Assembly: GCF_002813695.1 (NCBI RefSeq) | Contig: NZ_CP017768.1 | Location: 1,260,501 to 1,324,500 of the forward strand | Length of the DNA stretch: 64,000 nucleotides | Reading direction: 5' to 3' | Source of the DNA: Methanobacterium subterraneum | Lineage (GTDB): Archaea; Methanobacteriota; Methanobacteria; Methanobacteriales; Methanobacteriaceae | Notes under the pieces: generated by a model | What the model was told of the DNA's origin: nothing | Database searches by the model: none | The model's input: only the letters and a program-made list of their open reading frames with translations | Made by a program: the position numbers and the translations under genes | Shown here: positions 17,847-28,143 of the stretch, piece after piece | Layout of the letters: each line of letters begins with the position of its first letter | How positions within the stretch are numbered: the stretch's first letter is position 1

Positions 17847-18148
17847 AATTCCTCCAAAATCCACTTTAAACCCCCCTTTCCTCCTTTTTTCTTTTTAAAA
17901 GTCTCATAACAAATCCTTTTCTAAATTATCATAATCAAATCCTTTTCAAAGTATCATAATTAATCGATAATCGATTATATTTTTTTTTGAGATCAATTTA
18001 TAATCAAACTTCATAATTTATGTTCTTACTAAAACTATTCTAACAGAGTATAGTATTCACTAAAAATAAATTAAATGAAATAACTTTGTTTTATAAACTC
18101 TAAAATAAAGGGTAATTAAAATAAACATAGAAATTAATGGTGACTTAA
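17847..18148 (+). other. AT-rich intergenic region after glnK2
   Basis: About 300 bases. It holds pyrimidine-rich and T-rich stretches after glnK2, imperfect repeats of an ATAATCAAATCCTTTTC-like unit at about 17905-17955, a hairpin-plus-T-run listed separately, and presumably the promoter of the downstream glycosylase gene. Confidence 0.5.
17961..17988 (+). terminator. Hairpin followed by T-run
   Basis: TAATCGA-TAA-TCGATTA (17961-17977) is a perfect 7-base-pair stem with a three-base loop, followed two bases later by nine T residues (17980-17988). It lies 115 bases after glnK2 and may end that transcript. Confidence 0.45.
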
Positions 18149-18931
18149 ATGCCAGAACTACCCAGTGTGGAAACTTTCAAAAGATACTTTGATAAAACCT
18201 CCCTATTGCAACCAATAACCGCTGTGACGGTAATCAGTCCAGAAATCCTAGTGGGAACCAGCACCACCCAGATGAGAGAATCCCTGGAAGGACACGAATT
18301 TATAGAAAGTCTTAGATACGGGAAATATCTCTTCGGAAAGCTGGATAATGAACTGTTCTTGATAATGCACTTCGGAATGACCGGATTCCTGCACTATGAT
18401 AAAAAAAATAGTTCCAGATACCCCAGGCTGCTGATAAAGTTTTCCAGTGGCAATTTCCTATCCTTTGATGATGCCCGTAAATTCGGGAAACTGGGCCTAA
18501 CCCGAAATCCGATTGAATTCATTAAAAGTAGAGGATTGGGTCCTGATGCGCTGGAGGTGAATTATGAAGATTTTCGGAAAATTCTACAGGGTAAAAAAGG
18601 TATGATGAAATCATTACTCTTAAACCAGAACATATTAGCAGGCATTGGTAATCTTTACGCTGATGAAATACTCTACCAGAGCCGGGTACACCCTATGACA
18701 CCAGCAAATTTATTAAATGACCCTGAATGGGAACGGGTTTTCAGTGCTATGAAGAAAGTACTCCAAAAAGCCATAGATCACCATGATAAAATTGAATCCC
18801 TTCCCGAATCATATATTCTTCCCCACCGCCATAAAGGTGGAGAATGTCCGGAAGGGTACCCATTAAAGATTATAAAGGTTGGGGGCCGGACCACATTCCT
18901 ATGCCCCCACCGACAGAAGATGAGAAAATAG
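18149..18931 (+). CDS. Fpg/Nei-family DNA glycosylase with degenerate zinc finger
   Basis: A 260-residue formamidopyrimidine-DNA glycosylase homologue that excises oxidised bases and nicks the abasic site. The N terminus MPELPSVE gives the catalytic Pro1 and Glu2, GKYLFG carries the conserved Lys of the beta-turn, and the helix-two-turn-helix LLLNQNILAGIGNLYADEILY is intact. The C-terminal finger is unusual: in the usual C-x2-C...C-x2-C pattern the second Cys is Gly (CPEG) and the fourth is replaced in CPHRQ, where a His sits one residue earlier. Nearby His residues (PHRHKGGEC) could substitute. Start: ATG after GGTGACTTAA. Convergent with pdxS. Confidence 0.88.
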   Translation: MPELPSVETFKRYFDKTSLLQPITAVTVISPEILVGTSTTQMRESLEGHEFIESLRYGKYLFGKLDNELFLIMHFGMTGFLHYDKKNSSRYPRLLIKFSSGNFLSFDDARKFGKLGLTRNPIEFIKSRGLGPDALEVNYEDFRKILQGKKGMMKSLLLNQNILAGIGNLYADEILYQSRVHPMTPANLLNDPEWERVFSAMKKVLQKAIDHHDKIESLPESYILPHRHKGGECPEGYPLKIIKVGGRTTFLCPHRQKMRK

Positions 18932-19044
18932 ATAAACCCAATATTTTATTTTGATTAGGGACTTTTAGCTATTTTACATCAACTATTCTACATAAATAAA
19001 AACTATTGGTAATCAAAAATAAAAATAAGTGAATAGGGGTTAGT

Positions 19045-19926
<882 letters not shown>

Positions 19927-20497
19927 GTTATTTCCTCCATGTGGATTTATTATGATTAATTAGAGACATCTAATAAAATCTCATTAATCACTGATTTACC
20001 GGGATAAAACCATTTGTAGATACGTTTTAATTCCCTAGAAAATCATTATTTTATCAAAAATTTTAAATTTTTAGTATACATATTTCAATTTTCCTTGGGG
20101 GTTATTAAAATTTTGGACCAGTTGGGATGGATTGAATATTTGAAAGATGTAAAACACCCCCTATGATCCCTGAACCCATCAAAGGTAAGACTGCTGGATA
20201 GTTATCCAGTTATTAGGATTTATATAGTCCCCATATTTCAAAGAGTGCATTAATGGAATATGTTACCGTAGAATATCTATAATATAGTAAATTTAACAGT
20301 TCTTAAGAATTAGTTCATTGTCTGGTTAGATAGTTCATTGTCTGGTTAGATAGTTCATTGTCTGGTTAGAAAATCTTCCCATATCGTGGATTTATTTAAG
20401 AACCCAGTTACATATTAGGAAACTGATTAAATAATTACAGAATTTTTAACACCCGGCTGTAGATGGAGGTTTTATCACGGAAGACCCGGAGGAAAGG
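19927..20497. other. Divergent intergenic region with a triplicated 20-mer
   Basis: About 570 bases between divergent pdxS and a hypothetical gene. The left side holds the pdxS promoter. The right side holds three exact 20-base tandem repeats (listed separately) and a ribosome-binding site for the next gene. No RNA gene was recognised. Confidence 0.55.
20311..20370 (+). repeat. Three tandem copies of a 20-base unit
   Basis: TAGTTCATTGTCTGGTTAGA is repeated three times without a mismatch at 20311-20330, 20331-20350 and 20351-20370. The unit is not a multiple of three and lies about 130 bases upstream of the hypothetical gene at 20498. It could be a regulatory array or a copy-number-variable tandem repeat. 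Confidence 0.95.
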
Positions 20498-20989
20498 TTG
20501 AGTATAATCAATAAACTAACCAGGTACAAATTATTTTTAGAAGAAGAAAGACCTAATCTGGTTGAGGAACTTTTTCAATATTATCACCGTGAAGAAACAG
20601 ATGAGGTTGTCCAAGAAGTGGGGGATTTCGAGAAGGGAAATCCTAAAAAAGTTAATTTCATTCGTTACGATAACCCCTATGAAGCTTATCTTACTGCTCA
20701 GATTCAGTTGGATGAAGCCTTGATACCTATTTTAAACCAGCATATTTCCTTTCTGGAGGATGGGGATGATGTTGATCTGGTGCTGGAATCCCTGGAGCAC
20801 AGCATTTACCGGGTTAAAAAACAGACCTATACCAATGTTGAAGATTGGGAAAAACTCTTGGACCACTTAACAGAGGATCAAATGGAAAAAATTGAAATCA
20901 ATCCTAAAGGACCTGGAGATCTTCTCTTAAAGGAACTTATCTGGATCCGAAATTATGAAACCAGATGGATGAAAAATGAAGATCATTGA
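20498..20989 (+). CDS. Hypothetical acidic soluble protein
   Basis: A 163-residue protein I do not recognise. It is rich in Glu, Asp and Leu and predicted mainly helical, with no membrane segment, Cys pair or nucleotide motif. A central segment (YDNPYEAYLTAQIQLDEALI) and an Asp-rich turn (LEDGDDVDLVLESLEHS) stand out. The frame has no ATG near the N terminus; TTG at 20498 with GGAGGAAAGG directly before it is the only credible start. It is isolated, with long intergenic regions on both sides. Confidence 0.65.
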   Translation: MSIINKLTRYKLFLEEERPNLVEELFQYYHREETDEVVQEVGDFEKGNPKKVNFIRYDNPYEAYLTAQIQLDEALIPILNQHISFLEDGDDVDLVLESLEHSIYRVKKQTYTNVEDWEKLLDHLTEDQMEKIEINPKGPGDLLLKELIWIRNYETRWMKNEDH

Positions 20990-21588
20990 TTAGTTTTATA
21001 ATAAAATCATGGATAATTACTTCTTTTGGTGATAATAAGAATATTATTCTTTATGAGATTCTTTTGAGCTCAAGAATTCTACTGACATTAAAGTAATGTA
21101 ATTAGTTGTAATGACTTGTAATTAAATAGTATGTATATAATTACATAATATTTTCATAGACTTTTCCCAAAAAAATCTCACTTCATACTGGAAAATAAAT
21201 CAATCCATTGAAAAAACCATTCTTTTTGGCCATTATATTTATTAAGATTTCTTTAAGTATCATACATTAAAAACCTATGAGTAATACTTTTTATATATTT
21301 TTTATTAGTGATAAAAATATTTAAGTCCCCCTAATTTCACCATTATTCAACCTGTGAAAATAAGCTGATTAGAAATACTATTTTCTATTTAGAGCAAATA
21401 TTAATTACCGAAAACTGTTAATTAAACAGATAAAAGTGGCCTAGATATTAATATCTACAATTATTTATTCAACATAATACGAAATATGTATTTAATTGGT
21501 ATTATTGTATATTGGGTTAACTGAGTCCTTATATATTATATCAAACTTATAAGTCAACAGTAAGAGTATATAACCAGGAGTTGATTAA
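20990..21588. other. Long AT-rich intergenic region
   Basis: About 600 bases, very AT-rich, between two plus-strand genes. Several TATA-like sequences are present (for example near 21285-21305 and 21525-21540), and the latter probably drives the TPR gene. No reading frame or structured RNA was recognised. Confidence 0.5.
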
Positions 21589-22077
21589 ATGGCTATCAAA
21601 GAAGCAGAAATGTTCTATAAACAGGCCATGTCATTTTTAGAACAGGGAAAAGTGGATAAATCAATAAAATTTTTTGACAGTGCACTGGAAATAGATAAAG
21701 AATATGTTTCCGCCTGGAATGATAAGGGAGTGGCTTTAATGGAGCTTGGCAAATACCAGGATGCTCTTAACTGTTTTGAACATGTTGTCAGGCTGGAACC
21801 TGGTGATAACATGGCTTGGTACAACCGGGGATATGTGCTGTTGATTCTGAAGGAATATCAAGAAGCAGTAAACACTTTCGACTTGTTCCTGGGCAGATAT
21901 TCCAAAAAGGATGATTTTTACAAATACGCCCTGTATCTACAGGCTCAAGGACTCTATAACCTTAAAAAATATGATGAATCATTAAAATTAATTAAAAAAG
22001 CCCTTAAAAAAGATAAAAAATTTAAAGAAGCCCGAGATCTCATGGAACTGGTTGGAAAAGAGCTATCCAAAAAGTAG
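21589..22077 (+). CDS. Tetratricopeptide-repeat protein
   Basis: A 162-residue protein with about four TPR units of 34 residues, for example AEMFYKQAMSFLEQGKVDKS, ISAWNDKG-like VSAWNDKGVALMELGKYQDA, MAWYNRGYVLLILKEYQEAV and ALYLQAQGLYNLKKYDESLK. It ends in a Lys-rich helix. There is no signal peptide or other domain, so it is probably a soluble adaptor. The ATG follows AGGAGTTGATTAA. The partner cannot be inferred from the neighbours. Confidence 0.88.
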   Translation: MAIKEAEMFYKQAMSFLEQGKVDKSIKFFDSALEIDKEYVSAWNDKGVALMELGKYQDALNCFEHVVRLEPGDNMAWYNRGYVLLILKEYQEAVNTFDLFLGRYSKKDDFYKYALYLQAQGLYNLKKYDESLKLIKKALKKDKKFKEARDLMELVGKELSKK

Positions 22078-22215
22078 TGAAGAAACCCCAATGATCTTCA
22101 CTTTCCATTCTCCAATTAGTACAGAATATAATGAGTTATTAAAGAATCTGATGGTTTAATAAAAAAAAATTTCATATTATAACAATTGATTAAAGGAATA
22201 AAATGGTGGAGTTCT

Positions 22216-22509
22216 ATGTCCCTACCTCAACTTTTAAGTCAAAAAGAAATTGAACAGAATTCATCCCAGCTTGATAACTGGTCTGTTCTTGAAAACCGTT
22301 ATCTGGTATCTGTTTTTGAATTTCCGGACTTTGTAAATGCCCTTGAATTCACAGTTAAGGTTGGTTTAGTAGCGGAAGAGATGCAACACCATCCCGAAAT
22401 CAATTTATCATGGGGTAAGGTAGCCCTGGAAATAACCACTGATGACATGGGCGGATTAACCGAATTGGACTTCTTATTTGCCCTGAAAGTTAATAAATTG
22501 TTTGAATGA
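22216..22509 (+). CDS. Pterin-4a-carbinolamine dehydratase-like protein
   Basis: A 97-residue PCD/DCoH-fold protein. The family motif is visible as EEMQHHPEINLSWGKVALEI followed by GGLTELD: the HHPE pair and the Trp are conserved, while the usual His of TTHDxGGLT is Asp here (TTDDMGGLT). The classical activity dehydrates 4a-hydroxytetrahydrobiopterin. Methanogens do not have that cofactor, so a role with methanopterin or as a protein partner is possible but unproven. The ATG at 22216 with GGTGGAG before it is chosen over an upstream in-frame ATG without a site. Confidence 0.85.
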   Translation: MSLPQLLSQKEIEQNSSQLDNWSVLENRYLVSVFEFPDFVNALEFTVKVGLVAEEMQHHPEINLSWGKVALEITTDDMGGLTELDFLFALKVNKLFE

Positions 22510-22604
22510 CTGATTAATCCATTTAGCCAATATAATGCAAGAGAATTAACATTTAATATCGATACAAAGAACGTTTCGACATGTATTTTAATTCATGCTG
22601 ATCA

Positions 22605-22618
22605 TTTACACTTGAAAT
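22605..22618 (+). promoter_or_regulatory. Origin-recognition-box-like sequence (single copy)
   Basis: TTTACACTTGAAAT followed closely by AGGGGT matches what I recall of the mini-ORB bound by Methanothermobacter Cdc6-1. Only one copy is visible in this 250-base intergenic region, whereas origins carry many, so it may be a lone site or chance. Confidence 0.35.
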
Positions 22619-22756
22619 AGGGGTCATTTTGATGATCTGATCAGGGATGAAAGAAAATATAGGATAAAAATTTAGGGTTAATAGAAGGTGAATACAAGTT
22701 TGATTTGATTAAATAAATTACAACCATTTTAAGAATTAGAATATTCTTCTTAAATG

Positions 22757-23887
22757 TTAATTATCTACATTCAACAAATTTTCCAGGCGTTTAATGGCTT
22801 GATAACGATCTTTTTTTTCTAGCCTGGCCTGCTGGAGTGCATCTTGCAGCGTATGAATGGAGTGATCGTATACTTCCCGATCCACAGGGTAGGGGAAACC
22901 ATCTTTACCCCCATGGGTGAAACTGTACTTAACTGGATCCTCCCAGCTGGCCCGGTTACCATAAACAAGGTCTGAAATCAAAGCCAGGGCACGAATCTTC
23001 TTAGGACCCATACCCTTTAAAGAAACTAATTCCTCATAACTTTCCGGTTGCAATTCCCAGGCATTCTGAAGAACTTCAAACTCCCGGGGAGATAGATCAG
23101 TGCCCAGCACCGGATGATGGCTGGGTAAAGTGATTTGTGGGCAGAATAAATCCAGATTAGCCTGACCTGCTTTCAGATCCACTTTTTTCTGGAAGTACTT
23201 TTTCAGATGTTGTGGGTTATCCAGAATCAGATCCAGGCTGGTTTGACGTGAGTCGAAACTCAGATCAGAGGTCATGTTCAGGGTTTTTTCCTGTTTAAGG
23301 TCGCAACAGATACCATTATGGGGTTCGTTAATGTAGTTTTCCACAGAATCAGATAACCAATGGTACCGCCGGGCGTATCTGGTGGATTCATTCATTCCCT
23401 GCTGCACCACCGCCCAGTCACCCCGTTCCGTTAAGAAAAAAACATGATGGTAAAGCTGGTAACCGTCCTGAATACATGAATTATCAATTTTAGCTGAGAT
23501 TTTACTAGAATAAACCAGTTCTTCCAGTTTTGCGGAGGATAATGAGAATACTTCCCCAGCATCCAGGATCTCCTGAGGTGTTTTCCGGGAAGCCCGTCCC
23601 TTACCCCCTGCGATGAGTATGCCCTGTTCTTCAGGTTTGATGGCTGTCTTAAGAGCACCGCAGGTGGTGGTGGTTGTGCCAGAACTGTGCCAATCAAACC
23701 CCAGGACACAGGAAAATGCTTGAAACCAGTGGGGGTCCGAGATCCTGGATAAAAATTCATCTGGACCATACTCATAGATTATTGAATCTGTAACTGCTCC
23801 GGCCAGTTTAACCATGCGCTTGAACAACCAGCGGGGGGCACGACCACCGTGGAGGGGTAAATTGGCCACACCACTTCTTGAACTCAT
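22757..23887 (-). CDS. DUF763 protein with helix-hairpin-helix motif
   Basis: A 376-residue member of the DUF763 family, conserved in archaea and some bacteria. The family hallmark N terminus is seen (SGVANLPLHGGRAPRWLF). Further on is a His/Asp-rich centre (GFDWHSSGTTTTTCGALK, LYHHVFFLTERGDWAVVQQGM). Near residue 280 an HhH-like motif, LVSLKGMGPKKIRALALISD, suggests nucleic-acid binding. The C terminus is helical and basic. No function is established to my knowledge; a nuclease role is speculation. The ATG at 23887 has only a weak GATGATAAT site before it. Confidence 0.85.
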   Translation of the reverse strand: MSSRSGVANLPLHGGRAPRWLFKRMVKLAGAVTDSIIYEYGPDEFLSRISDPHWFQAFSCVLGFDWHSSGTTTTTCGALKTAIKPEEQGILIAGGKGRASRKTPQEILDAGEVFSLSSAKLEELVYSSKISAKIDNSCIQDGYQLYHHVFFLTERGDWAVVQQGMNESTRYARRYHWLSDSVENYINEPHNGICCDLKQEKTLNMTSDLSFDSRQTSLDLILDNPQHLKKYFQKKVDLKAGQANLDLFCPQITLPSHHPVLGTDLSPREFEVLQNAWELQPESYEELVSLKGMGPKKIRALALISDLVYGNRASWEDPVKYSFTHGGKDGFPYPVDREVYDHSIHTLQDALQQARLEKKDRYQAIKRLENLLNVDN

Positions 23888-24010
23888 ATTATCATCATTA
23901 GTTTTAAGGGATATTAGGATTAAGTGAGAGCACTTGAGAAGTATAGCATCAGATTTAGCTCCTATTTAAAATAAGATTTTATCACCAATGAAATAAGATA
24001 CTCTTGATAG

Positions 24011-24048
24011 TAGCTGAACTAGAATAAGACATAGCTGAACTAGAATAA
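24011..24048. repeat. Direct repeat of a 17-mer
   Basis: TAGCTGAACTAGAATAA occurs at 24011-24027 and again at 24032-24048, a near-tandem duplication with a 21-base period, in the region between the glycosyltransferase gene end and the DUF763 promoter. Confidence 0.85.
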
Positions 24049-24123
24049 AAAACTTAGCACTATACATCTATTTTATCTAGTAAAGAATTATTTAATAAGC
24101 ACGTACTGAATAGTTCCACTGTT

Positions 24124-25875
24124 TTAAGTGCATTTATCAATGAGGAAATCCAGTTCCTTTAGAATAGATTGATTTTGATCATGGGAAAACGTTAGATGGA
24201 TGTTTCTTCGGTATTCATCCAGTCTGGAGAGGAAATTTTCAATATCTTCACGTCGCATATCCTCATGGAACTCACCGTACCCCAATTTTTCCAGGTAAAT
24301 AGCATTTAAAGTCTGTTCGAACTGTTTTTTCACTGGAACACTTAAAACCGGTTTTCCCAGATAGAGAGCTTCGCTTATAAGGGTGAATCCACCATTGGAG
24401 ATTACTGCCCGGGCCTGGGATAGGTCTGTGAAAAATTCATCCTCATTGAAACTTTTAAACAGCAGGTTTTCATCCCGCTCATCACGGTGGAATCCATAGA
24501 CAATGAATTCATCATCGAATTCCTTCAGAATATCCATTAATCTCTCATTGGAGTCACTGGTCTGGTAAACCAGTACATGCTCTCCATTATATGGTTCCAG
24601 TTCCATTATGGCATCTCTCAGTACTGGTGGGAAATATTTGGTTTTATTAGAATTTTTAAGAGGAGGATAAAAATAACTGGTGATTAGATAGAATGTGGGC
24701 ATTTGGATAAATGATCTGACCACACTTTCAGCGGCTATTCTATCAGTACGGAACTTTCGGGGGACATCCAATTCTGCCTGGGTAAGTACATGCATATTAT
24801 CCAGACTGATCAGTGGAACACGCAGTACCTTGGAGAGGAGATTGGAATAAAATTCAAAATCAGAGATGATGATCTGGGGCTTTATTGCCTTGGCCACACT
24901 GTACATCAGCCTTAAACTTTTTTTCAAATCCCCTGGGAGGTCTTTCATCCCCTTGATGAACGTTTTGGTGTTCTGAACAGTGTTATCCTCATATACTGTG
25001 TTAAATCCGCCGATTTTGTAAACATGGTCAAAATGAGCGGCCAGGTAATCATAGGCCCGATCTGATGCAAATATGTGAACTTCATTGTTCTTGGTTAAAT
25101 GGTTGAGGAGGACTCTGCCCCTTATGGCGTGTCCCATCCCTTCACCACATACTGAGTAGATTATCCTCCTTTGACCCGGATGTCCGAAGGTGTAATCCAA
25201 GTCCTCAGCAGTTATTTGCTTGCCCCGGAACTGGTAAAAAGTGCTTTTAGCATACTTTAAAACCACATTACGCATACCCTCTTCCTGAAGTCGGCGGGTG
25301 GAAACCAGGAGTTTTGGGCTTCTGAGAACCTTGAACTGGCTGATGGCACCGATGCGCTCAATGTAATCGGTGTCCTCTCCAAAGTCCAGGTCTTCGTCAA
25401 ATCCTTCCACTTCATAGTGAAGGTTTCGGGTGGTGATTATACCGTAACAACCTGCCCCATGGGGTTTGATGTTTTCCACCCTTTTCATAAAGAAATTAGC
25501 AAGATCATGGGTTATTTTATTGAGGAAAGTGTCGCTTAAAGGTGCGATTTGGGTGATGGCAATTCCCAGCTTCCTTTTTTGAAATTCATCCAGACATAAT
25601 TCCAGGTAATCCCTGGTTAAAATCACATCTGAATCCAGGAATAGAAGGTATTCTCCGCGTGCTGCTTCTGCACCACGGTTGCGACCTACAGCAGGAAGAC
25701 CTCCCTCCACAACTTTACATCCCCATTCCTGGGCAATGTCTTTAGTGCTATCTTCGGAACCTGCATCGGCCACTATAACCTCATAATCTGAGAAATCCTG
25801 CCTTTTTATACTCTCCAGGAGATGGGGGAGGTAATTTTCCTCGTTAAAGGTAGGTATGATAATTGAAAGCTTCAT
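24124..25875 (-). CDS. Two-domain glycosyltransferase (GT2 plus MJ1255-like GT-B)
   Basis: A 583-residue fusion. Residues 1-225 are a GT-A family 2 transferase: LSIIIPTFNEENYLPHLLES, the DAGSEDST and LLFLDSDV (DxD) motifs. Residues about 235-570 are a GT-B domain of the MJ1255/VC2487 type, beginning RRIIYSVCGEGMGHAIRG and containing the donor-side motif ISNGGFTLISEALYLGKPVL. No membrane segment. The frame opens at a GTG two codons earlier, but ATG 25875 is preceded by AGGTGA and is preferred. It lies 52 bases after a multi-pass membrane protein and not far from nadA, all on the minus strand. A lipid- or protein-glycan role is likely; substrates are unknown. Confidence 0.9.
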   Translation of the reverse strand: MKLSIIIPTFNEENYLPHLLESIKRQDFSDYEVIVADAGSEDSTKDIAQEWGCKVVEGGLPAVGRNRGAEAARGEYLLFLDSDVILTRDYLELCLDEFQKRKLGIAITQIAPLSDTFLNKITHDLANFFMKRVENIKPHGAGCYGIITTRNLHYEVEGFDEDLDFGEDTDYIERIGAISQFKVLRSPKLLVSTRRLQEEGMRNVVLKYAKSTFYQFRGKQITAEDLDYTFGHPGQRRIIYSVCGEGMGHAIRGRVLLNHLTKNNEVHIFASDRAYDYLAAHFDHVYKIGGFNTVYEDNTVQNTKTFIKGMKDLPGDLKKSLRLMYSVAKAIKPQIIISDFEFYSNLLSKVLRVPLISLDNMHVLTQAELDVPRKFRTDRIAAESVVRSFIQMPTFYLITSYFYPPLKNSNKTKYFPPVLRDAIMELEPYNGEHVLVYQTSDSNERLMDILKEFDDEFIVYGFHRDERDENLLFKSFNEDEFFTDLSQARAVISNGGFTLISEALYLGKPVLSVPVKKQFEQTLNAIYLEKLGYGEFHEDMRREDIENFLSRLDEYRRNIHLTFSHDQNQSILKELDFLIDKCT

Positions 25876-25927
25876 TTTCACCTAAATGTTTCTATTTGAC
25901 TTTTTGTTTAAGACATTTTCGGATTCA

Positions 25928-26938
25928 TTAAAAGTAGGAGAAGAAATTCCAGGTTATGAAAAATCCATCAGCCCGACCCTCATAAGTCTTAAAAAGACTT
26001 TCCAGAGTGGTTTTATCACTCTGACTGGTGTCAATTCGTATCACCGTCATGTTACCCTGCATTTCCGTGCTTAGAACATTGTAACCACTCAGATCAACGG
26101 GTTCAAACTGGTTCAAGACTTTTATCTCATGATACGAACTGTTATTCCCTGCCAGTTCCAATGCCAACCCGGACAATGCCACCAGAAAGATGAGTGCCAG
26201 GGGTAAGATTAGTTGGCGGAACTGGAAATGTTTTTTCACGAAGTAAAGGATGAATAAAAGACCCAGTCCTATGAGTAGGGGCTGGCTGTAAAGTCCACCA
26301 TCCACCATCCCTATCAGGGCCAGAGCCAATGCAAATGCCAGAATAACCCTGTATATATCCTTTCCCATGTTTAAAGACAGCAATCCAGTTATATATGCCA
26401 GGGGGAGGGTTATGAATATGAAGTAACCCCAGGGAATCACTTCAGGGTAGAGGCTGCCTCCAGTGTGAACATTTTCCGGGACCAATCCACCCATAGTATC
26501 GGCAATATGTCCGAAAACTGATTTGAAGACATGGGTGTGCATGGGGCTGGTGGTCGTGGAAGTGGGGTTGGTGGAGACGAAAATGGTTAAAGGAGACACA
26601 CCATACTTAAAACGAATGGAAAACTCGATTAAAAGTCCTACCAGACAGGTTAACAGGATTATGAGTATGGTCCATTTGAGGAATTTTTTACCATCCGGAC
26701 TGTATTCTGTGGTTTTTTCATTTACTGGTGCTAAAAACCGGTTGGTATTAATCAAGGAGTTCAGGATTAGGAAACTACCTATTAACATCATGAAAAGGAC
26801 TGCTTTACCCTCGGATGAACCAGATAAAAGTGGCCAGGTGATCATCATAACCAGCTGGTCCAGTGAGGATGTGGCGTAAACAATCAGCCCTACAAGTATC
26901 AGTATAACTCCAAATAATCCTGTTTTATCTATTTTCAC
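25928..26938 (-). CDS. Multi-pass membrane protein, unknown family
   Basis: A 336-residue protein with about seven or eight hydrophobic segments (around residues 8-27, 45-62, 88-108, 175-195, 200-220, 222-240, 250-265). A longer outside loop (about 110-170) is rich in Ser/Thr/Pro and His. A C-terminal soluble domain of about 70 residues contains EMQGNMTVIRIDTSQSDKT. No family is recognised. The start is GTG (26936-26938) after GGTGATACGTA. It sits between nadA and the two-domain glycosyltransferase with short gaps, suggesting an operon and perhaps a membrane partner for the transferase. Confidence 0.7.
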   Translation of the reverse strand: MKIDKTGLFGVILILVGLIVYATSSLDQLVMMITWPLLSGSSEGKAVLFMMLIGSFLILNSLINTNRFLAPVNEKTTEYSPDGKKFLKWTILIILLTCLVGLLIEFSIRFKYGVSPLTIFVSTNPTSTTTSPMHTHVFKSVFGHIADTMGGLVPENVHTGGSLYPEVIPWGYFIFITLPLAYITGLLSLNMGKDIYRVILAFALALALIGMVDGGLYSQPLLIGLGLLFILYFVKKHFQFRQLILPLALIFLVALSGLALELAGNNSSYHEIKVLNQFEPVDLSGYNVLSTEMQGNMTVIRIDTSQSDKTTLESLFKTYEGRADGFFITWNFFSYF

Positions 26939-26998
26939 TACGTATCACCATAAAAATAATTCTAATCAATTGAATGCTAATAATTTTACTACTGAAAG

Positions 26999-27913
26999 TT
27001 ATTTACTGACTTCCAGCATTCTCTCCACCGCTACCCTGGCCTTATTTGCAATTTCTTCTGGAACTTTGACCTGGAATTTTTCCTCAATCAGGGATGTTTT
27101 AACCTTTTCCAGGGTGTGGAGTTTCATATTTTCACATATAGCTTCGTCCAGTAATGGGTAGATAAGTTTATCCGGGTTTTCCCTGCGCAGCCTGGTTACC
27201 ATGTCCACTTCCGTGCCTATGAGGAAACTTTTATTTTCAGACAGAGCCAGGTGTCTTATCATTCCCCCGGTGCTTAGTATGTGGTCTGCCATTTCCTGTA
27301 CTTCCGCATCACATTCCGGGTGTACCAGTACTTCTGCATCAGCATAGTTCTCCCGGGAAAAGGTTACATCGGCAGTGTTGAACATTTTATGAACGTAACA
27401 GTAGCCCAACTCGGGGATGGGGATTATTTCCTTATCTGTTCTTTTTTCCACGAAGCTGGCCAGGTTCATATCGGGACCAAAGAGTACCTGATCCGATTCA
27501 AGGCTTTCTACTACCTGAACTGCGTTGGCTGATGTGCATAATATGTCTGCTTCGGCTTTAGCTTCAGCCAGAGTGTTAACATATAACACCACCTCCGCTT
27601 GAGGGTATCTCTTTTTATATTTTCTTACTTCTTCAGCTGGGAGCATGTGGGCCATGGGACACTCTGCCTGGGTATCAGGTATCACTATCTTTTTGGATGG
27701 ATTTAAGATGGCCGCAGTTTCGGCCATGAAGTCCACTCCACAAAAGATAACCAGATCCGCTTCCTCTATTTGCGAAGCTTTGATACACAGTTCCAGAGAA
27801 TCGCCTAAAAAATCTGCAATCTCCTGTATTTCCTGAGTTTGATAATTATGAGCCAGTATTATGGCATTTTTTTCTTCTTTAAGTTTAAGAATTTCTTCCT
27901 GTTCTTGGTTCAA
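26999..27913 (-). CDS. nadA: Quinolinate synthase NadA
   Basis: A 304-residue 4Fe-4S enzyme condensing iminoaspartate and dihydroxyacetone phosphate to quinolinate for NAD synthesis. Motifs are LAHNYQTQEIQEIADFLGDS, the Cys-containing GVDFMAETAAIL region, AECPMAHML, FGPDMNLASFVE, GYCYVH, HPECD and STGGM. Three cluster cysteines are available (in AECPM, HPECD and EAICEN regions). The frame has an ATG nine codons earlier without a ribosome-binding site; TTG at 27913 is preceded by AAAGGAGAG at good spacing and gives the standard N terminus, so it is chosen. No nadB or nadC is adjacent. Confidence 0.93.
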   Translation of the reverse strand: MNQEQEEILKLKEEKNAIILAHNYQTQEIQEIADFLGDSLELCIKASQIEEADLVIFCGVDFMAETAAILNPSKKIVIPDTQAECPMAHMLPAEEVRKYKKRYPQAEVVLYVNTLAEAKAEADILCTSANAVQVVESLESDQVLFGPDMNLASFVEKRTDKEIIPIPELGYCYVHKMFNTADVTFSRENYADAEVLVHPECDAEVQEMADHILSTGGMIRHLALSENKSFLIGTEVDMVTRLRRENPDKLIYPLLDEAICENMKLHTLEKVKTSLIEEKFQVKVPEEIANKARVAVERMLEVSK

Positions 27914-28143
27914 CCTGAACTCTCCTTTAATTAGGTTCATTAGAATGATAGTCCCTGGTTTAGGGATGTGAAGATTACAAAAAATGGCAAGAATGACCTA
28001 TATAAAAAATCTTATTATATTTCCCTATTAAAAAAACTTTCCCATATTTGTAAAGATTTAATATGATCAGAAGATATTGGATATAACCCCTGAAATAAGG
28101 GATTATTTTAGATTTATCCTTAGAATACCCCTATTTAGCTAAA

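Noticed and set aside
20311..20370. CRISPR-like repeats
   Set aside because: Three contiguous 20-base copies without spacers and no cas genes.
24124..25875. MurG/UDP-GlcNAc peptidoglycan transferase
   Set aside because: The GT-B half has the MJ1255-type start and fusion to GT2, not the MurG arrangement; archaea have no peptidoglycan.
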